Assembly: GCA_000827325.1 (NCBI GenBank)
Contig: KN832887.1
Coordinates: 868,001-932,000, forward strand
Source: Oidiodendron maius Zn
Lineage: Eukaryota; Ascomycota; Leotiomycetes; Myxotrichaceae
Length of the DNA: 64,000 nt
Reading direction: 5' to 3'
Position 1 is the stretch's first letter. Every line of letters begins with the position of its first letter. Under the pieces are notes generated by a model. The model was not told the origin of the DNA. It worked only from the letters and a program-made list of their open reading frames with translations, and searched no databases. Below are positions 11,660-23,223 of the stretch, in pieces. Both the position numbers and the translations under genes were made by a program.

Positions 11660-12218
11660 GTGCCATCAACTCATATCTGTCTTATCTTATCTCATATACC
11701 TCGGATCCCGAAGGGTGACGCCGTGCACCACCTCTACATGATTCTTCAAATCAATGACGTGCTTGAGAACCAACCCGGTGGCCTCGCATACTACATGGCG
11801 ACACCTTACTTTCTCGGATCCCGTCTCAGCTACTCCCTGCGTAAGTGAGCCTCAACGTTGTCCATCATATTTGCAAGTCGGCACAAGGTCTTCCTGTTCG
11901 TCATGCTCGTGCAGAAGAAGACGCACTGGGTCTTGCAAATGAGAGGGACGGGTTCTGGTTCTGGAGACGGTCGCCGCAACACGGCTTCCTTCGATCTGTC
12001 CGGATCCCTTACCCCAAAGCTCCCCCCGCTCGCGGCAGCCCGAGGCTTGGGAGGTGGTTCCTCGCGGCAAGAGCAGAGGGCCACCATCAGATGACAACTC
12101 CTATCCTCCATCAGTGCCTTCCTATACACCACCATGGCTGCCACTGCCGTCGCCACAAGTTTTCTACCAAATGTCGCTGCCGCCACCAGTACAACAGATG
12201 TATAACGCACTACACTAG
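11660..12218 (+). pseudogene. possible decayed Pro-rich gene
   Basis: A frame at 11660-11848 ends at a good donor (GTAAGT at 11843). Downstream frames carry low-complexity sequence of Gly/Ser type and then a Pro-rich tail (PPSDDNSYPPSVPSYTPPW in the frame ending at 12218). The Gly/Ser and Pro-rich parts lie in different frames, and no single splice pattern joins all the parts, so at least one frame break is likely. The family is not recognised. This could be a chance composition effect. Confidence 0.25.
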
Positions 12219-12535
12219 TCTTACTTACCAGATTCTGCCTACTCTAACCAAACTCACACAAATTCGTCTCATACCCAGCAGCCGTGAGAGGGGTTTTCTC
12301 GCAATGTGTCCTAAACCAGTAATAATAGGCATTGAGAGCATTGAAATGATAGCGAAAACGTTGTAGTAGTTCAGTAAAACATAAAATTGATATATATCAC
12401 AATGCCATTATTAAGGGTGGTGTAAGAAACGTGAGGTAGTTAAGCTAGTGGTATATAAATGCTTGGTTGTAATGTATGAGATAATTTTCTGCTAGGAGAA
12501 TTGGCCTTTTAGTAATAACAAGCTGCTAGGCCATG
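12219..12535. other. intergenic, no gene seen
   Basis: AT-rich 3' flank between the possible decayed gene and the methyltransferase, which is transcribed toward it. No feature recognised. Confidence 0.5.
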
Positions 12536-13484
12536 CTAAACAGGTTTGCAGACTTTAATTGTAACCCGATTTTTCAACATGCCATATTGTCCACTGAGCA
12601 ATGTTGTTGGCCATTTACGAAAACTATCTTCAGATACAACAAACCCGACGTTGCGAAAAATCTCGGTGAATTCAGATTGATCATACAGTCGAACTGGGAT
12701 GGATGTATCCTTTATGATACCTTTATCAGTCGCGACTATTATTTCCCTTGTCGCAAGCCGCCTCCCATCGTGACTTAGCTCTCTTTGGTAGCATGCGATC
12801 AAATTTTCATCTTGACCGAGCCATCTCCATTTCTCATTAATGAGCTCATAATTCTCTCTGATAAATGTCGCGTCAGTACATTCAAGCAACAAGACTCCTC
12901 CTGGCTGGAGGACACGATACACTTCAGCCAGCATATTGTGATCACCCATCTCTGTGGGGTAGAAGCCGAAAGAGTTACCAAGGATCATAACCATATTATA
13001 AGAATTTCGGTCTGCAGGAACGGAGCAGCTGTCGCCCACAGAGAACCGCACGTTAGACAAGTGAGAACTGCGCGCCCGGGCGAGGTCAATAAGAAATTGA
13101 GATTGGTCGTGACCATGAACCTGAATTGATGACTTTGAATTTGCAATGAGGATACTATGGCGACCTAGTTCGGCGTTAATTTGCAGCATAATCTCGACGA
13201 AGTCTCTCAAAGCGTCTTCGATACCTATACATACCCTGCCCACAGTTGAGGTCAAGAATTTCAACTTTCCGTTCATTTTGCATTTGTCCCTGGGAGTTTT
13301 CATCACCGCGCCGGAGTAATTGTTGTATTTCAGGATATGACGATAACACGTCCCATTCTTTCGACGTGACGATAGCGTCTTCGTAGAACTTTCCCTGCGA
13401 TCGAAGGTAGTATTCATCAAAGTAATCCGTCCACCAGTCGGCCTTAACCCGTGAAAATATGGATCGATTAAGCTGAGAGTCCAT
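12536..13484 (-). CDS. class I SAM-dependent methyltransferase
   Basis: Two exons, 13235-13484 and 12536-13164, with a 70-nt intron (GTATGT donor, TAG acceptor). The join rebuilds motif I, ILDLNCGQGRHSILIA, which neither open frame shows alone. The product is 292 residues. Further class I motifs are VHGHDQSQFL (acidic loop region), RFSVGDSC, YNMVMILGNSFGFY (motif IV region) and EVYRVLQPGGVLLLEC. The N-terminus (KADWWTDYFDEYYLRSQG) resembles bacterial-type small-molecule methyltransferases. The substrate cannot be told. It is transcribed away from the MBL-fold hydrolase upstream, 1.2 kb apart, and could belong to the edge of the aromatic cluster or be independent. Confidence 0.85.
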
Positions 13485-14655
13485 CGTGTCTTATGAATTT
13501 TTATTTGCAAAATCTGGAGAGAAGATTCATTGGTCGAAGGTTCACCTAACGTGTTAAATAACACTGGATTCATATACATAGCACAGAGCCTAATATTGTA
13601 TTCTCAAATAGAGTTACAATCATTAGCTTGTGTAAGCTTCACCGCTTTCCCATGAGTCATGCATCCCTGCCGTCATACGCCAAAATGTGACTGCATTTAG
13701 TGTGCTTGAAAGTTGGAGAGATTGTCAGCATTGGGCGGTTTGAAATTACGTGGAATCGCTGTATATCTCTGCATAAGTATATACCGGATTTAACTATTGC
13801 GTGCAGCTCACATGCAGATGGAGAGTAATCACGATACTTGATTTGTGCGACCTTCAGTTCTTTGTAACAGTGCCATCGGAGATAGTAAAGCTGAATGTCA
13901 TCCGCACGGCTGACGGCATACGAGCAGGCCTCAGCAGCCCTTGTTGTGCTTGGGTGAATAAGCTTTCACCTTGCTTCACAACAAGAGTGCTACATTCGTA
14001 CATTAGAACTCTTCTTCCTCAGGCTCTCGACTGGCATCGCAAGATTTTAAATGTGGGAGCTATGCCTGTGATTTTTCATCATCAGTTTTGTCGCCACTGG
14101 CCGGTTCCGATGATGGCACCCGCTGCACTGCGTCGATTTCGACATAATGTGATACCTATTTGTGTTCCCAAGTATGGTGATGATTTGGTTGATGCAGGCT
14201 ACGGACAAGAATTTGGAGGAGAATGTGAGTACGGTCTTTGGCTCTGTGACGGGCATGGTGCTGGTCTTGGTATGGATATTGGGATGATCGAGCGTTCATA
14301 TGTAGGGTTCTTCTGGTTAGAGATGAGAATGGAAAGCCCGCAGAGCAGAAACAAACAAGCTTATTGATATTGCAACTTAACATGGCCTAGCGCAAATACC
14401 CATGCTTGACGCCACCGTACTCAGCAAACGTACTAGTTTTCTCAACCACTGTTGAGATCTTCATTTCTTTACACGCTCCCCCTTCCCCTGCCGAGTCTTT
14501 ATCATGCTTGGCATACAACTCCCGGTACCACGAGATAAGTTGCCTTGCCTTCGATGATCGCTTTCTGTCCTCGCCTATGTAGCTTCACCAGATCTAAACT
14601 GTTCATTCGAGGAACATGGAGAACATCACTGTTCGAAAACGGTCCAAGTTCATTC
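13485..14655. other. intergenic, no supported gene
   Basis: An open plus-strand frame of 188 codons (13801-14367) has no domain, no splice context and uneven composition. It is not called. Nothing else recognised. Confidence 0.45.
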
Positions 14656-15593
14656 CTATTTCATCCATCCATTTAAATTAAATGGGTACATCGGCACCTT
14701 CCCCTGTAAACTTGCATCATGCGCCAGCACCGTTAACACGTTTCTATATTCCCTCATTATTCTCAATTTGTCAATACTTGACTTAGCTGCCACGGCATCT
14801 TTGTGGAAGCCTGGCTGTCCATTTGGCCCATCTTTGACACTGATACTCCTCGCTTTATCTATCTCAAGCAGATCTTTATGATGACAACAATCTCCTCCCA
14901 TTACAACCCACTCATTTAATCCCGTCCTTGCAAGCCCCATCTGATGGCCCACCATATGCCCAGGGGCGTCAACAAGGTAGAAGCTCCCGTCACCGAAGTA
15001 ATCATATGCTTTCGGAAATGGACCTAGACTTACAAATCCCGGGCCGGAACTAGGCAGTTCACGGAAGTTTGGGTGACTTAGAACGGAGCCGTCGAATGGA
15101 GAGAAGTCGGACGTTGGCCAGCCAGGTGTCGTTGCCGTTGCTGAACCAGCGCCAACAATGATCTCAGATGAAGGGAAGCGTGAGACGTCGCCAGTATGGT
15201 CGAAGTGCAGATGGCTAAGGATGACAGCGTGAATATCACTTGGGTGGACTGGACCGTCCATCAGAAGGTCGTATGCATCTTTGGGAACATGGGGCGTAAT
15301 GATAGGATAATCTTGCCGGATTACGAGAGGGTTGTTCTCCAAGTCCTTCACTAAGTCATAAGTTTGATCGTAGATATTCGGAAGAAGACACTGACTTTAC
15401 GCATTCCGAGATCGAACATCACGTTCTTCCCGCTATGGTGTCGTATTAAAAAGGAGAAATCAGGCGACCAGTGTTTCAATACTGGCTTGCCATCTGAGAA
15501 AATCCATGTGTCCGGGAGATACAGCCAGCCTGTTGGCAGGATCGAAACATCCACAGTTGAGTCGGAGCTGTTAGGGTTATGAAAGTCGGACAT
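14656..15593 (-). CDS. metallo-beta-lactamase-fold hydrolase, lactonase-like
   Basis: Two exons, 15401-15593 and 14656-15350, with a 50-nt intron (GTAAAG donor, TAG acceptor). The join gives VMFDLGMLKDLENNP, as expected in the family. The product is 295 residues. The zinc motif HLHFDHTGD lies at residues 111-119, with later ligands in the DAPGHMVGHQ and GGDCCHH regions and LAHDASL near the end. This layout matches the MBL proteins related to quorum-quenching lactonases (AttM/AiiB type). Such enzymes open lactones or act on related esters; the substrate here is unknown. It sits just outside the aromatic cluster, divergent from the FAH-family gene, and could be its first member. Confidence 0.85.
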
Positions 15594-16378
15594 GTTGGAT
15601 AAACACTGGAACTACGAAGTCGAAATTATTCTGAAACGGAATTTCTAGAAACTTAACAATGAGAATGTAGCGCTTCAAAACAGGGCAGATTTCATAATCG
15701 GAGCAGAAAGTGGAAAAGGTTGGCGCGGTAAAATGGGATTTAACTCAACTACTTTGCGAGTCTACTGAGTTGGCCCATAGGGGAACGGGGGTAGAACTCA
15801 ATAATCCTAACTCCGCGCAAACGCCCTACGAAATTAACCGCCTCCCCTGTCGATTGGAGGAGAGATATTGGGAGGGGAGTAATCTGCTGCGGAGACTAGA
15901 AGAGTTCGCGCAAAAACATCTTGACGGCCTGAAAACATCTCGAAATACTTTGACATTCGGCATGGCTCGCCATGAGGCATAATAGTGCAATACATTCCAA
16001 CTATAAGGAGATAAGACCAAGAGAAATCAAATCGCGGTATTCCCTCTATCTGCGTTCCCGGTCGCCTGGTGATAGATTTCCCTTCACGGTCCAGTCTTGA
16101 ACACTAACGGCTAATAAAAGCTAGACTACTTTGAAAATACGGGTTTTCTTAAATGTCCCTGAAGATCTAAGTTGCCGCTCTCGAAAGAATGTAATCTGAC
16201 CAAGGAAGTCGGAAGCTTTACCCGTGTGCCACCTTGAGATCCCGATGACTCCCCGGATTCTACATCTCATGTGAAGCTAGCCCACAACTACAATGTAATA
16301 TGTAGGTCGGCGAAGCGGCTAATTTATGGTCTATTTTTTAATTCAGAGATCCTCATTCATTTGTCAATCATCTATAAA
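15594..16378. other. divergent intergenic region of MBL hydrolase and FAH-family gene
   Basis: A 785-bp gap between divergently transcribed genes. A 90-codon frame at 15710-15982 has no recognisable feature and is treated as chance. Confidence 0.5.
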
Positions 16379-17374
16379 ATGGTTGTATGGGAGCGCTTAA
16401 TCCGATTCGTTGCGACCGATGGCCGCGTGCTTCGCGGAGAACCGATCCTTCCATCACCCGACTTTGATCTAGGCAATACGGCAATGGAGACCAAACTTCA
16501 AGCTAGATTGATTGTTGGAGATGACCCGTATGATACAGGTGGAAAGACTAAAGTCTCAGATGAGATAGTCACAGTAAAACATTTACTGGGCCCCTTGGCT
16601 CAAGATGATGTCCCGATCTTAAGATGCGTTGGGTTGAATTACGCAAAGCATAGTAAGCTACCGTCAACTTTATATTTAAGTCATATACTTATGATAATTT
16701 AGTCAGAGAAGCTGGACGTTCACCGCCTCCATTCCCATTTATATTTTTTAAGCCCGCAACTTGTATAACGGATCACAATGCCGACGTCACAATCCCTAAA
16801 ATATGCCAAGATGATCAAGCAGACTATGAGGGTGAACTGGTACTTCATTTTTACTCTCCGTATTAAAATAAAATTTTTCTGACCTTAATTATAGTGCATT
16901 ATACTAGGTCGCGACTGTAAAGACGTGTCAGAGGCTGATGCGCTATCATATGTTGCCGCATATACTTGTGGCAATGACATATCTTCCCGAAAGCTGCAAA
17001 GAGATCCAGCCTTCGCTGGCCGCATTCCTCAGTGGGGATTCAGTAAAGGATTTGACACGTTCGCACCGCTGGGCCCTTGCTTAGTAAACTCGAAACTGAT
17101 TGAAGACCCTTCGAAGTTGAGTTTAAAGACGGCCATAAATGGGGAGATAAGGCAAGAGGAAAGCGTGGCGGATTTGCTCTTCGGGTGTGCGTATCTTATT
17201 TCTTACTTGAGTAGTGGTACAACGCTTCAGAAAGGAAGCGTGATAATGACTGGAACGCCGGGAGGTGTTGGGGCAGGTATGAACCCTCCACAATATCTGG
17301 TTCCGGGTACAATGATGGAAGTGCAGATATCACAAATTGGAACATTGAGGAATGGAGTCAAATTTGTGAAATGA
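16379..17374 (+). CDS. fumarylacetoacetate hydrolase family enzyme (fumarylpyruvate hydrolase-like)
   Basis: Three exons: 16379-16652, 16703-16839 and 16895-17374. The introns are 50 and 55 nt, one with an atypical GTACTT donor. The product is 296 residues. The joins give CVGLNYAKHIREAGRSPPPF and DYEGELCIILGRDCKDV, both standard for the FAH fold. YEGEL carries the ExE metal ligands and GFDTFAPLGPCL the next block, with VIMTGTPGGVGAGMNPP near the end. In gentisate catabolism an enzyme of this family cleaves fumarylpyruvate (or maleylpyruvate) to pyruvate plus fumarate or maleate. The neighbouring gentisate dioxygenase makes that role the best guess. An acylpyruvase or a 2-oxo-acid isomerase is the alternative. 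Confidence 0.9.
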
Positions 17375-17591
17375 GATTAACTGAGTATATCAGACCATTT
17401 TACTTATGATTAAAGTTCTGCTGTTATACGCACAAACATTGATTGGTCAGGTTTAGAGATTATTATTGGTTCCGGGATAATAATTTGCTTTTGTGCTAAT
17501 AGAACACCTAACCCCCGGAGTAAATCTATCATGCTCCTATACAAGCTACTATTCTCTATAAAATCAGCCTCGTGCGTGGTTGCCGTCTAGT

Positions 17592-19207
17592 TCAGAAAGC
17601 TTCGCCATGATGAGTCTCTTTTGCATCATCATATTTTCCAGCAGTCCAGGCCCTGATTGCCTTCCCTTTCCACCACAATACCGCCATTAGCATATGGGCA
17701 ACCCCGATAATAGCAGCAAGCACACCAAACGGTACTGCATAGCCTGCATTTCCATTCCATGGAATAATTGCATAAGAGATACCAAATGCAGCGACATTTT
17801 TGAAGCCATTGACGACAACTAGAGTGGCATCGCCACGTGCGAGGTACACGTCGATCAGGTATGCGAAAGTAAGGCTGTTGGCACAGACAAATCCAAACAT
17901 ATTTCCGAAAGTTCCAATAAGTGGGACAAACCAGTGGCATTGTCTTTCGGTGCAGGTTCCAAAGAGAATTGTTCCCGCTATTCCGGCAACGCAGGATATG
18001 ATCAGGAAAGGGAGCCGTTGCTCCGGTTGGTAAGTACTGGATTTTGCCGCGCGAGCAAGGTACATATCTTGGAAGCTACAATATGTCATCGCAGCTAATA
18101 CGCCTAGCAGTGGTGCAAAGAAAGTCAATGCTGTTGCACCGTCTGAGAATTTGTAGACAGTAGCATATGAGATGGATTGAGTTGTCTGCAATCACAGTCA
18201 GCGTGTTTGGCTTGCATAACATAAAGGAAGGTGTAGCTACGAGGATATAACTGGTAACAAGTAGATACAACGAAAAGTAGACTGTTACAAGCACCACAAC
18301 AGGGTGCCGAAGATACCGGAATGGATATAGGAATGCCACCGTGAAACTTGTGAATTATTAGTATAAAATATCATTAGAAGATGAAATCTTACCGATGGAC
18401 TTTTGCACGCCCGCCCCCTGACACTCGAGTGAACTTAAATTCTTGGGTCAAGCTCCTTCTCTTGACTGCATGGTTGAGGTCTGAGGTATACTGCGTCTCT
18501 GGAAAGATGCAGAAGATAACTACTGCGATACTAAAGGCTAGGATCGTCATGACCCATTCTGTCCACCGCCAGCCGAGATCTCTGACAATGAACCCCCCTG
18601 CAAGGGGTCCTATAGCGAACCCAGATGCTTGCATGGCACTGATGAATGCTATGCATTTTGCTCGATCCTTCAGGAAGAATACATCTGCAGCAACCTGGGG
18701 ACCAAGAGTCTCAGGTGAAGCAAATGCAATAGAAGCAAGTGTCCTGGCTGCCACAAGCTGGCCGAATGTGGTTGCTTTGGCGCTCCAGATCGAAAAGCAT
18801 CCAGCCACAACGGAACTAAGAAAGAAACAAAGTCTGACTCCAAATCGATTGCCAGCCGCTACCCAGAACAGAGATGAAACACCATATGACAGCAGAGGTC
18901 CCCCCACAAGGTATGTGGTAAGAGTGAAGTCGTTATGAAACTCTGCGGTGATCTGAAAGAAAGCTGACCCAATAATTATCATATTGAATGTTCCAAGGAA
19001 GATCCAGGCTGCGACGGTGATGATGATAGTTACTTTTCGAGTGGTAGACCAGTTGAGTGGGTCGTTAGCGTCGTCCATTGGCTGAGGTATTAGAAGACGG
19101 CCACGCCTGTCGTACATTTGACTGCCCGGTGCGGCGACACAATCTTCAAGACTAGTCTCGACCTGACTTGCTGACATCGCCTCAGTCTTGGAATATGATT
19201 CTGGCAT
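17592..19207 (-). CDS. MFS transporter (DHA1-like)
   Basis: Three exons: 18393-19207, 18241-18346 and 17592-18185, with introns of 46 and 55 nt. The product is 504 residues. A cytosolic N-terminus ends in NDPLNWSTTRK, the entry signature of fungal drug:H+ antiporter-like MFS proteins. About 12 hydrophobic segments follow, with a charged central loop near the exon 1/2 border (KRRSLTQEFKFTRV). The MFS loop 2-3 region reads WVAAGNRFGVR. The middle exon is short and would be missed by frame-only annotation, but it restores a continuous membrane segment (VTVYFSLYLLVTSYILTTQS). Placed between catabolic genes, it most likely imports the aromatic acid or exports toxic intermediates. Direction and substrate are inference. 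Confidence 0.9.
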
Positions 19208-19676
19208 CTTGAATGTTGAAGAGGGGATTTCTTGTCTGGAAAATTATACAATTTCAGGATGAACCAGATGCCGCTCCATATACATATGTTCAGTGTTACC
19301 AGTACCCTTGTATGTCTGAGGCATATTAGGAGAGGTTTGTTAGTACCCTAACCGACGTTAGTTGGAACTTGGGGAATGATATCCGGCAACATTATGTCCC
19401 CGCGACACTAAAAATAAGAATGCGGGAAAACATGGAAAGGCGGGTTGCATCACCCATGATAATCTTAGTCACAGGGTTTGAAATGCATTTTAGTGCAGAC
19501 TTCAGGGGATGGGACGGCTGATTGTTGGGCCAAGTATCGTATTCCACAGTTCACAAGTCCATTGCCATACATCTCCGGAACTTACAATCATATCATGGCA
19601 TAGAAGCGTACGCGGCATATGTTGCATGCGTATTCAGAGGGATGAAATTAATCATTCGTAGATAAAAGATTTTTCG
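19208..19676. other. intergenic between MFS and amidohydrolase genes
   Basis: Promoter region of the MFS gene and 3' flank of the amidohydrolase. No clear regulatory element was picked out by eye. Confidence 0.5.
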
Positions 19677-20660
19677 TCATATGAACAGTCTTTCTGCATT
19701 TCCTGCATAGACGCCTTTAATCTCATCCTCGGTCCATAGCTCTTTGGCCTCCATATCCATAATCCCCGCCTGATATTCAATCCCTTCTGCAGGGGTGTAT
19801 GGATAATCACTCCCATATAATAACTGGCTAGGTCCTGTCCACCGAAGCAGACCGTGTATCTGGTTCCCCATCGAGAAACCGGCCAGGTCATAGTAAAACC
19901 GGTTCCGAAAAATATTGTGAATATCTTCAGTGGTGACCTTTGTATTGGAATCTGATTGTAAGACTTTGCTATTAAAGAAGCTGAAGCGGTCGATAAGGGG
20001 TGGAAGCACACCTCCACAGTGTGGGATTAGAAAGGTTATATCCGGGTTCATAGTGACTGTGCCAGACATGATAAGGTTCACTACTGCGCGGGCAGCATCG
20101 AAGAAGAATTCCATTACTGGAGATGGAAAGTCGAGGGGTGTAAAATGTTGAGGCATGCCATATAGACATTGGCAGCCTGTGGTAGGATGGATAAAGACCT
20201 TTGCCTTCCGTCTATTAAGTTCTTTAAATAACGAGTCAAATGCCTTGTCACCGAGGTAGACGCCCTGGTAGTTAGTGAGCAGAGTGAACCCATCAGCATT
20301 CAGCTCATCTGAGGCGAATTTCACTTCCTCTAGAGCAGCCGCGACGTCTGGTAGAGGAAGACTTGCGAAAGATCCAAATCGCCCAAGATATCGTTTACCA
20401 AGATCTGCCGCGTGTTCGTTGACCTTCCTAGCGAGAATTTTTGCTTTAGTGATATCTCCGAAATTCACCCCTGGAGTGCTGATGCTGAGATAAGATTTAC
20501 TTATTCCAGCAGAGCTCATAAACTCAAGGTGTTTTTTTTCATCCCAAGGCGGGATGGTGGGCATGCCATCTGGCTTTGTAATTCCTGCCTCAACCAGAGC
20601 ATTGCGGTAGAAATGCGGAAGAAAGTGCGCATGAGTGTCTATCCGATTAAGGGTCACCAT
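19677..20660 (-). CDS. amidohydrolase-2 family decarboxylase (6-methylsalicylate decarboxylase-like)
   Basis: A single exon of 327 residues. It starts MVTLNRIDTHAHFLP, giving the HxH metal pair of the ACMSD/amidohydrolase_2 family. IHPTTGCQCLYG supplies the next His, FLIPHCGGVLPP another, and LLYGSDYPYTP the conserved Asp. The opening (DTHAHFLPHFY then KPDGMPTIPPW) resembles the fungal 6-methylsalicylate decarboxylases of the patulin and yanuthone pathways more than the salicylate or gamma-resorcylate decarboxylases that start KVSLEEAF. The reaction would be non-oxidative decarboxylation of an ortho-hydroxybenzoate, for example 6-methylsalicylate to m-cresol. The substrate is inferred from resemblance. 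No polyketide synthase is present in the window. Confidence 0.85.
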   Translation of the reverse strand: MVTLNRIDTHAHFLPHFYRNALVEAGITKPDGMPTIPPWDEKKHLEFMSSAGISKSYLSISTPGVNFGDITKAKILARKVNEHAADLGKRYLGRFGSFASLPLPDVAAALEEVKFASDELNADGFTLLTNYQGVYLGDKAFDSLFKELNRRKAKVFIHPTTGCQCLYGMPQHFTPLDFPSPVMEFFFDAARAVVNLIMSGTVTMNPDITFLIPHCGGVLPPLIDRFSFFNSKVLQSDSNTKVTTEDIHNIFRNRFYYDLAGFSMGNQIHGLLRWTGPSQLLYGSDYPYTPAEGIEYQAGIMDMEAKELWTEDEIKGVYAGNAERLFI

Positions 20661-21237
20661 GATGCTTTCGGCTCCGATGAGACTCTTTGTTAACTTCCCA
20701 GAATGTTAAATTAATGAACAATCGCACGGCTGTGGATAAATCTTCGAGACTCTTTCTACGTCTGTGTTATATTCTAACTAGGTTCAAATCCGCATACCTA
20801 ACGCAAGCGCAGCTCCAAATTTAGTTCCGCTCACTCCCCGAGAGCCATTATTAACAGGTCTCATCTGATTTCGTTCTGTTTTCAAGGTGCTAAGCAAATA
20901 CGACTTGATTGAATACCGCTGAATTTACTGGTTTGATTACTTGCGACTACCTCTGTACGGCTTATATAGGCACTCGGCGGTGAAGAGACTGGAATGATGA
21001 CGGGGTGCTTGGAATGGCAACCTTCGTGTTGGTCTCACTAAACCGGCCATGTGTACCCGCAATGTGGATACCAGAGGCCGAAGTAGCAATCCCATTGTCG
21101 AAATACTAGATGAGAATAAATAGTCCCATATGGTCAGATCTGATCAGACTAAGATTATAGCCCACCACATTCTGAGTTGTTGGAGCATGACTCTAAAAAA
21201 GTACTTAATTTACACGCTTTCTAATTTCATGTCCAGA
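20661..21237. other. intergenic between two minus-strand cluster genes
   Basis: Promoter of the decarboxylase gene, 577 bp. No long repeat or gene seen. Confidence 0.5.
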
Positions 21238-22783
21238 CTAGGTCCTTCTATATTGTCCACGCTTTCTCTGTCTCGTCCAAGCTTTCTCTATCTCACTTTC
21301 TGCGTCATACCCATACGCCCACCACTGGGTCACAGGGTCGCTCCATTGGTTTGCGCTCCAACTGAAACTCCTACCCTCTATCTCTGGTAGCATAGATTCA
21401 TCTCTCAGTCTCTGCTCAGGTCCGTCAGGAAAATGCCATAGCTTGCCATTCAGCAAGCTAGCATCCCGCATCTGCCCTGTACGCTTTATCCTCTCTGTCT
21501 CAAAGACCCCGAGAGCCGCTGGGATCTCTGTTGGGTCACTGATGAGTGAGAGAACCGTAGCTAGTGCTCCGCCGTCTTCAACAGCCATAGCTGCTCCCTG
21601 CGACATATAGGGGACCATTGCATGTGCGGCGTCACCGACGATCATGACTTTCTTGCTTGGCGCAATCCAGGTCCCTAAAGTAGAACCGCTCAATAAGGGC
21701 CACTTGAGAGTTTTATCGATCATGTTTATAATTTTGACTAGTCTCGGGTCCCAACCCAGGAACTCCCTTTGCATTTCGCTAAGGGCGTTTTGTTGTTTCC
21801 AAGTCGCGGGATCTGTGGTATCAACGTGAGAAAGCACCATATTGAAAGACTGTCCTGCTGCAATTGTGTACGTCATGACATGGCGTCCCTCTCCAATCCA
21901 GACATTTAAGGATGGCTTCTCTAGCAGCCAAGCAACATCTTGGTCTGCTTTGATTTTATTGACATCAACTGTAGCCCTATATGCAGCGAAGCCTGTCGCC
22001 ATGGGAGGAGTATCGAAACCTCCAAGAACTAATTTTCTGGCAATTGATTTTATACCTGAGTACTTAGCGATTGAATTAACATGCAAGATAATGTGTCTTA
22101 CCATCAGCAGCCACAACTAGATCCGCAAGAAATACTTCTCCTGTCTCTACTTTCACACTAGGAGCCTCCAAATCATACTCTACAACACGACTCGCAACTC
22201 TCACATCCACACCTAACTCCAGAGCTCTTCGGTGCAGAGCCGCATGGAAGTGAGCTCGATGTACTACGTAATATGGAGCTTTAAAGTTCTCTCGGAAGTC
22301 CGGCACTAACTTCGTGTAACCTATAACATTCCCACTTTCCCATCTACGGAACGTTATTCCGTTTGGTTCTACAACATGAGGATCTAGGAATGGCCCAAGA
22401 CCCCACGATTGTAGAAGACGTGCTGAGTTAGAGGGTATCTGTATTCCGGCGCCCACCTGGAAGTAATCAGAATAATTTTTGATGAGAAATATAGAATATA
22501 AACGTACTTCGCTTAGTTCTACAGCTTGCTCCAAGACAACAACTTGGTGGCCCCGTCGAGCCAGAGCAATTGCGCACGCCAAACCGCCCAAACCAGCACC
22601 AACGATAATAATTCGAAGCTTAACCAGAGCTTGTAAAGGGGGTGCTGCGGTGCTTTCCTGTGTAATATTCAGTTTCTCCAGAAACTGCAAAGACCGCGTT
22701 GGGTGTGTGGACACAATCTGTCCTTTTGTAGAAGTATCTGTATGGCGACTGACACTTGATACTGCATCTAAACTTGGTGCCAT
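21238..22783 (-). CDS. class A FAD monooxygenase (salicylate / 3-hydroxybenzoate hydroxylase type)
   Basis: Three exons: 22509-22783 plus base 22508, 22102-22456 and 21238-22055. The introns are 51 and 46 nt. The product is 482 residues. The FAD Rossmann motif VGAGLGGLACAIALARRG is at about 61-78. VVAADG is the DG-type motif and GDAAHAMVPYMSQGAAMAVED is the GD motif. This is the standard layout of single-component aromatic hydroxylases such as salicylate 1-hydroxylase and 3-hydroxybenzoate 6-hydroxylase. With a gentisate dioxygenase next door and no catechol dioxygenase in view, hydroxylation to gentisate fits best, with 3-hydroxybenzoate as substrate or salicylate as an alternative. It is divergent from the dioxygenase gene across 440 bp, suggesting shared control. 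Confidence 0.9.
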
Positions 22784-23223
22784 TGAATTCTAGATGTTTG
22801 GGTATGAGATAAGAATTGGCACCACGAAATCTCCTGATCAAACCATCGAAATTTTGGTTCCAATTCTTGATAATGACTCGAAATTTGGTGCAGCCAAACT
22901 CCGAGTCAAGAATCCCGGGGAAACTTCGGTTACTAGTTCCTCCAGATTGCGAATACGAATACGCCCATCACATCAAGTTAGGTTGTCAACTTTTCCGCTA
23001 TATCCCCGAGGCTGTTTGATCCGTCCTAAACCCTCGTTCAGCCCAAGGAAAACGTCATCTTTTGACTGAGGATTATTGCTATGTCACGAAATTAATTTTT
23101 GAGTCGAAATAATCACGAATCTTAGCCATGCATATATCTGCAGAACGTCCCAATTTCTAGTGTCGCTACATATCATTTGAATATATCACTTTAGGCACAC
23201 GTCATCACCCATTCCGATAATAA
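22784..23223. promoter_or_regulatory. divergent promoter of monooxygenase and gentisate dioxygenase
   Basis: A 440-bp intergenic region between head-to-head genes for consecutive reactions. It contains a CCG-N12-CGG spaced inverted triplet near 22902-22919, the kind of site Zn2Cys6 regulators bind. Such triplets are frequent by chance, so this is only a candidate. Confidence 0.45.

Noticed and set aside
13801-14367. 188-codon open frame on the plus strand
   Set aside because: No domain, no ATG context or splice partner, uneven composition and a competing minus-strand frame; probably chance.
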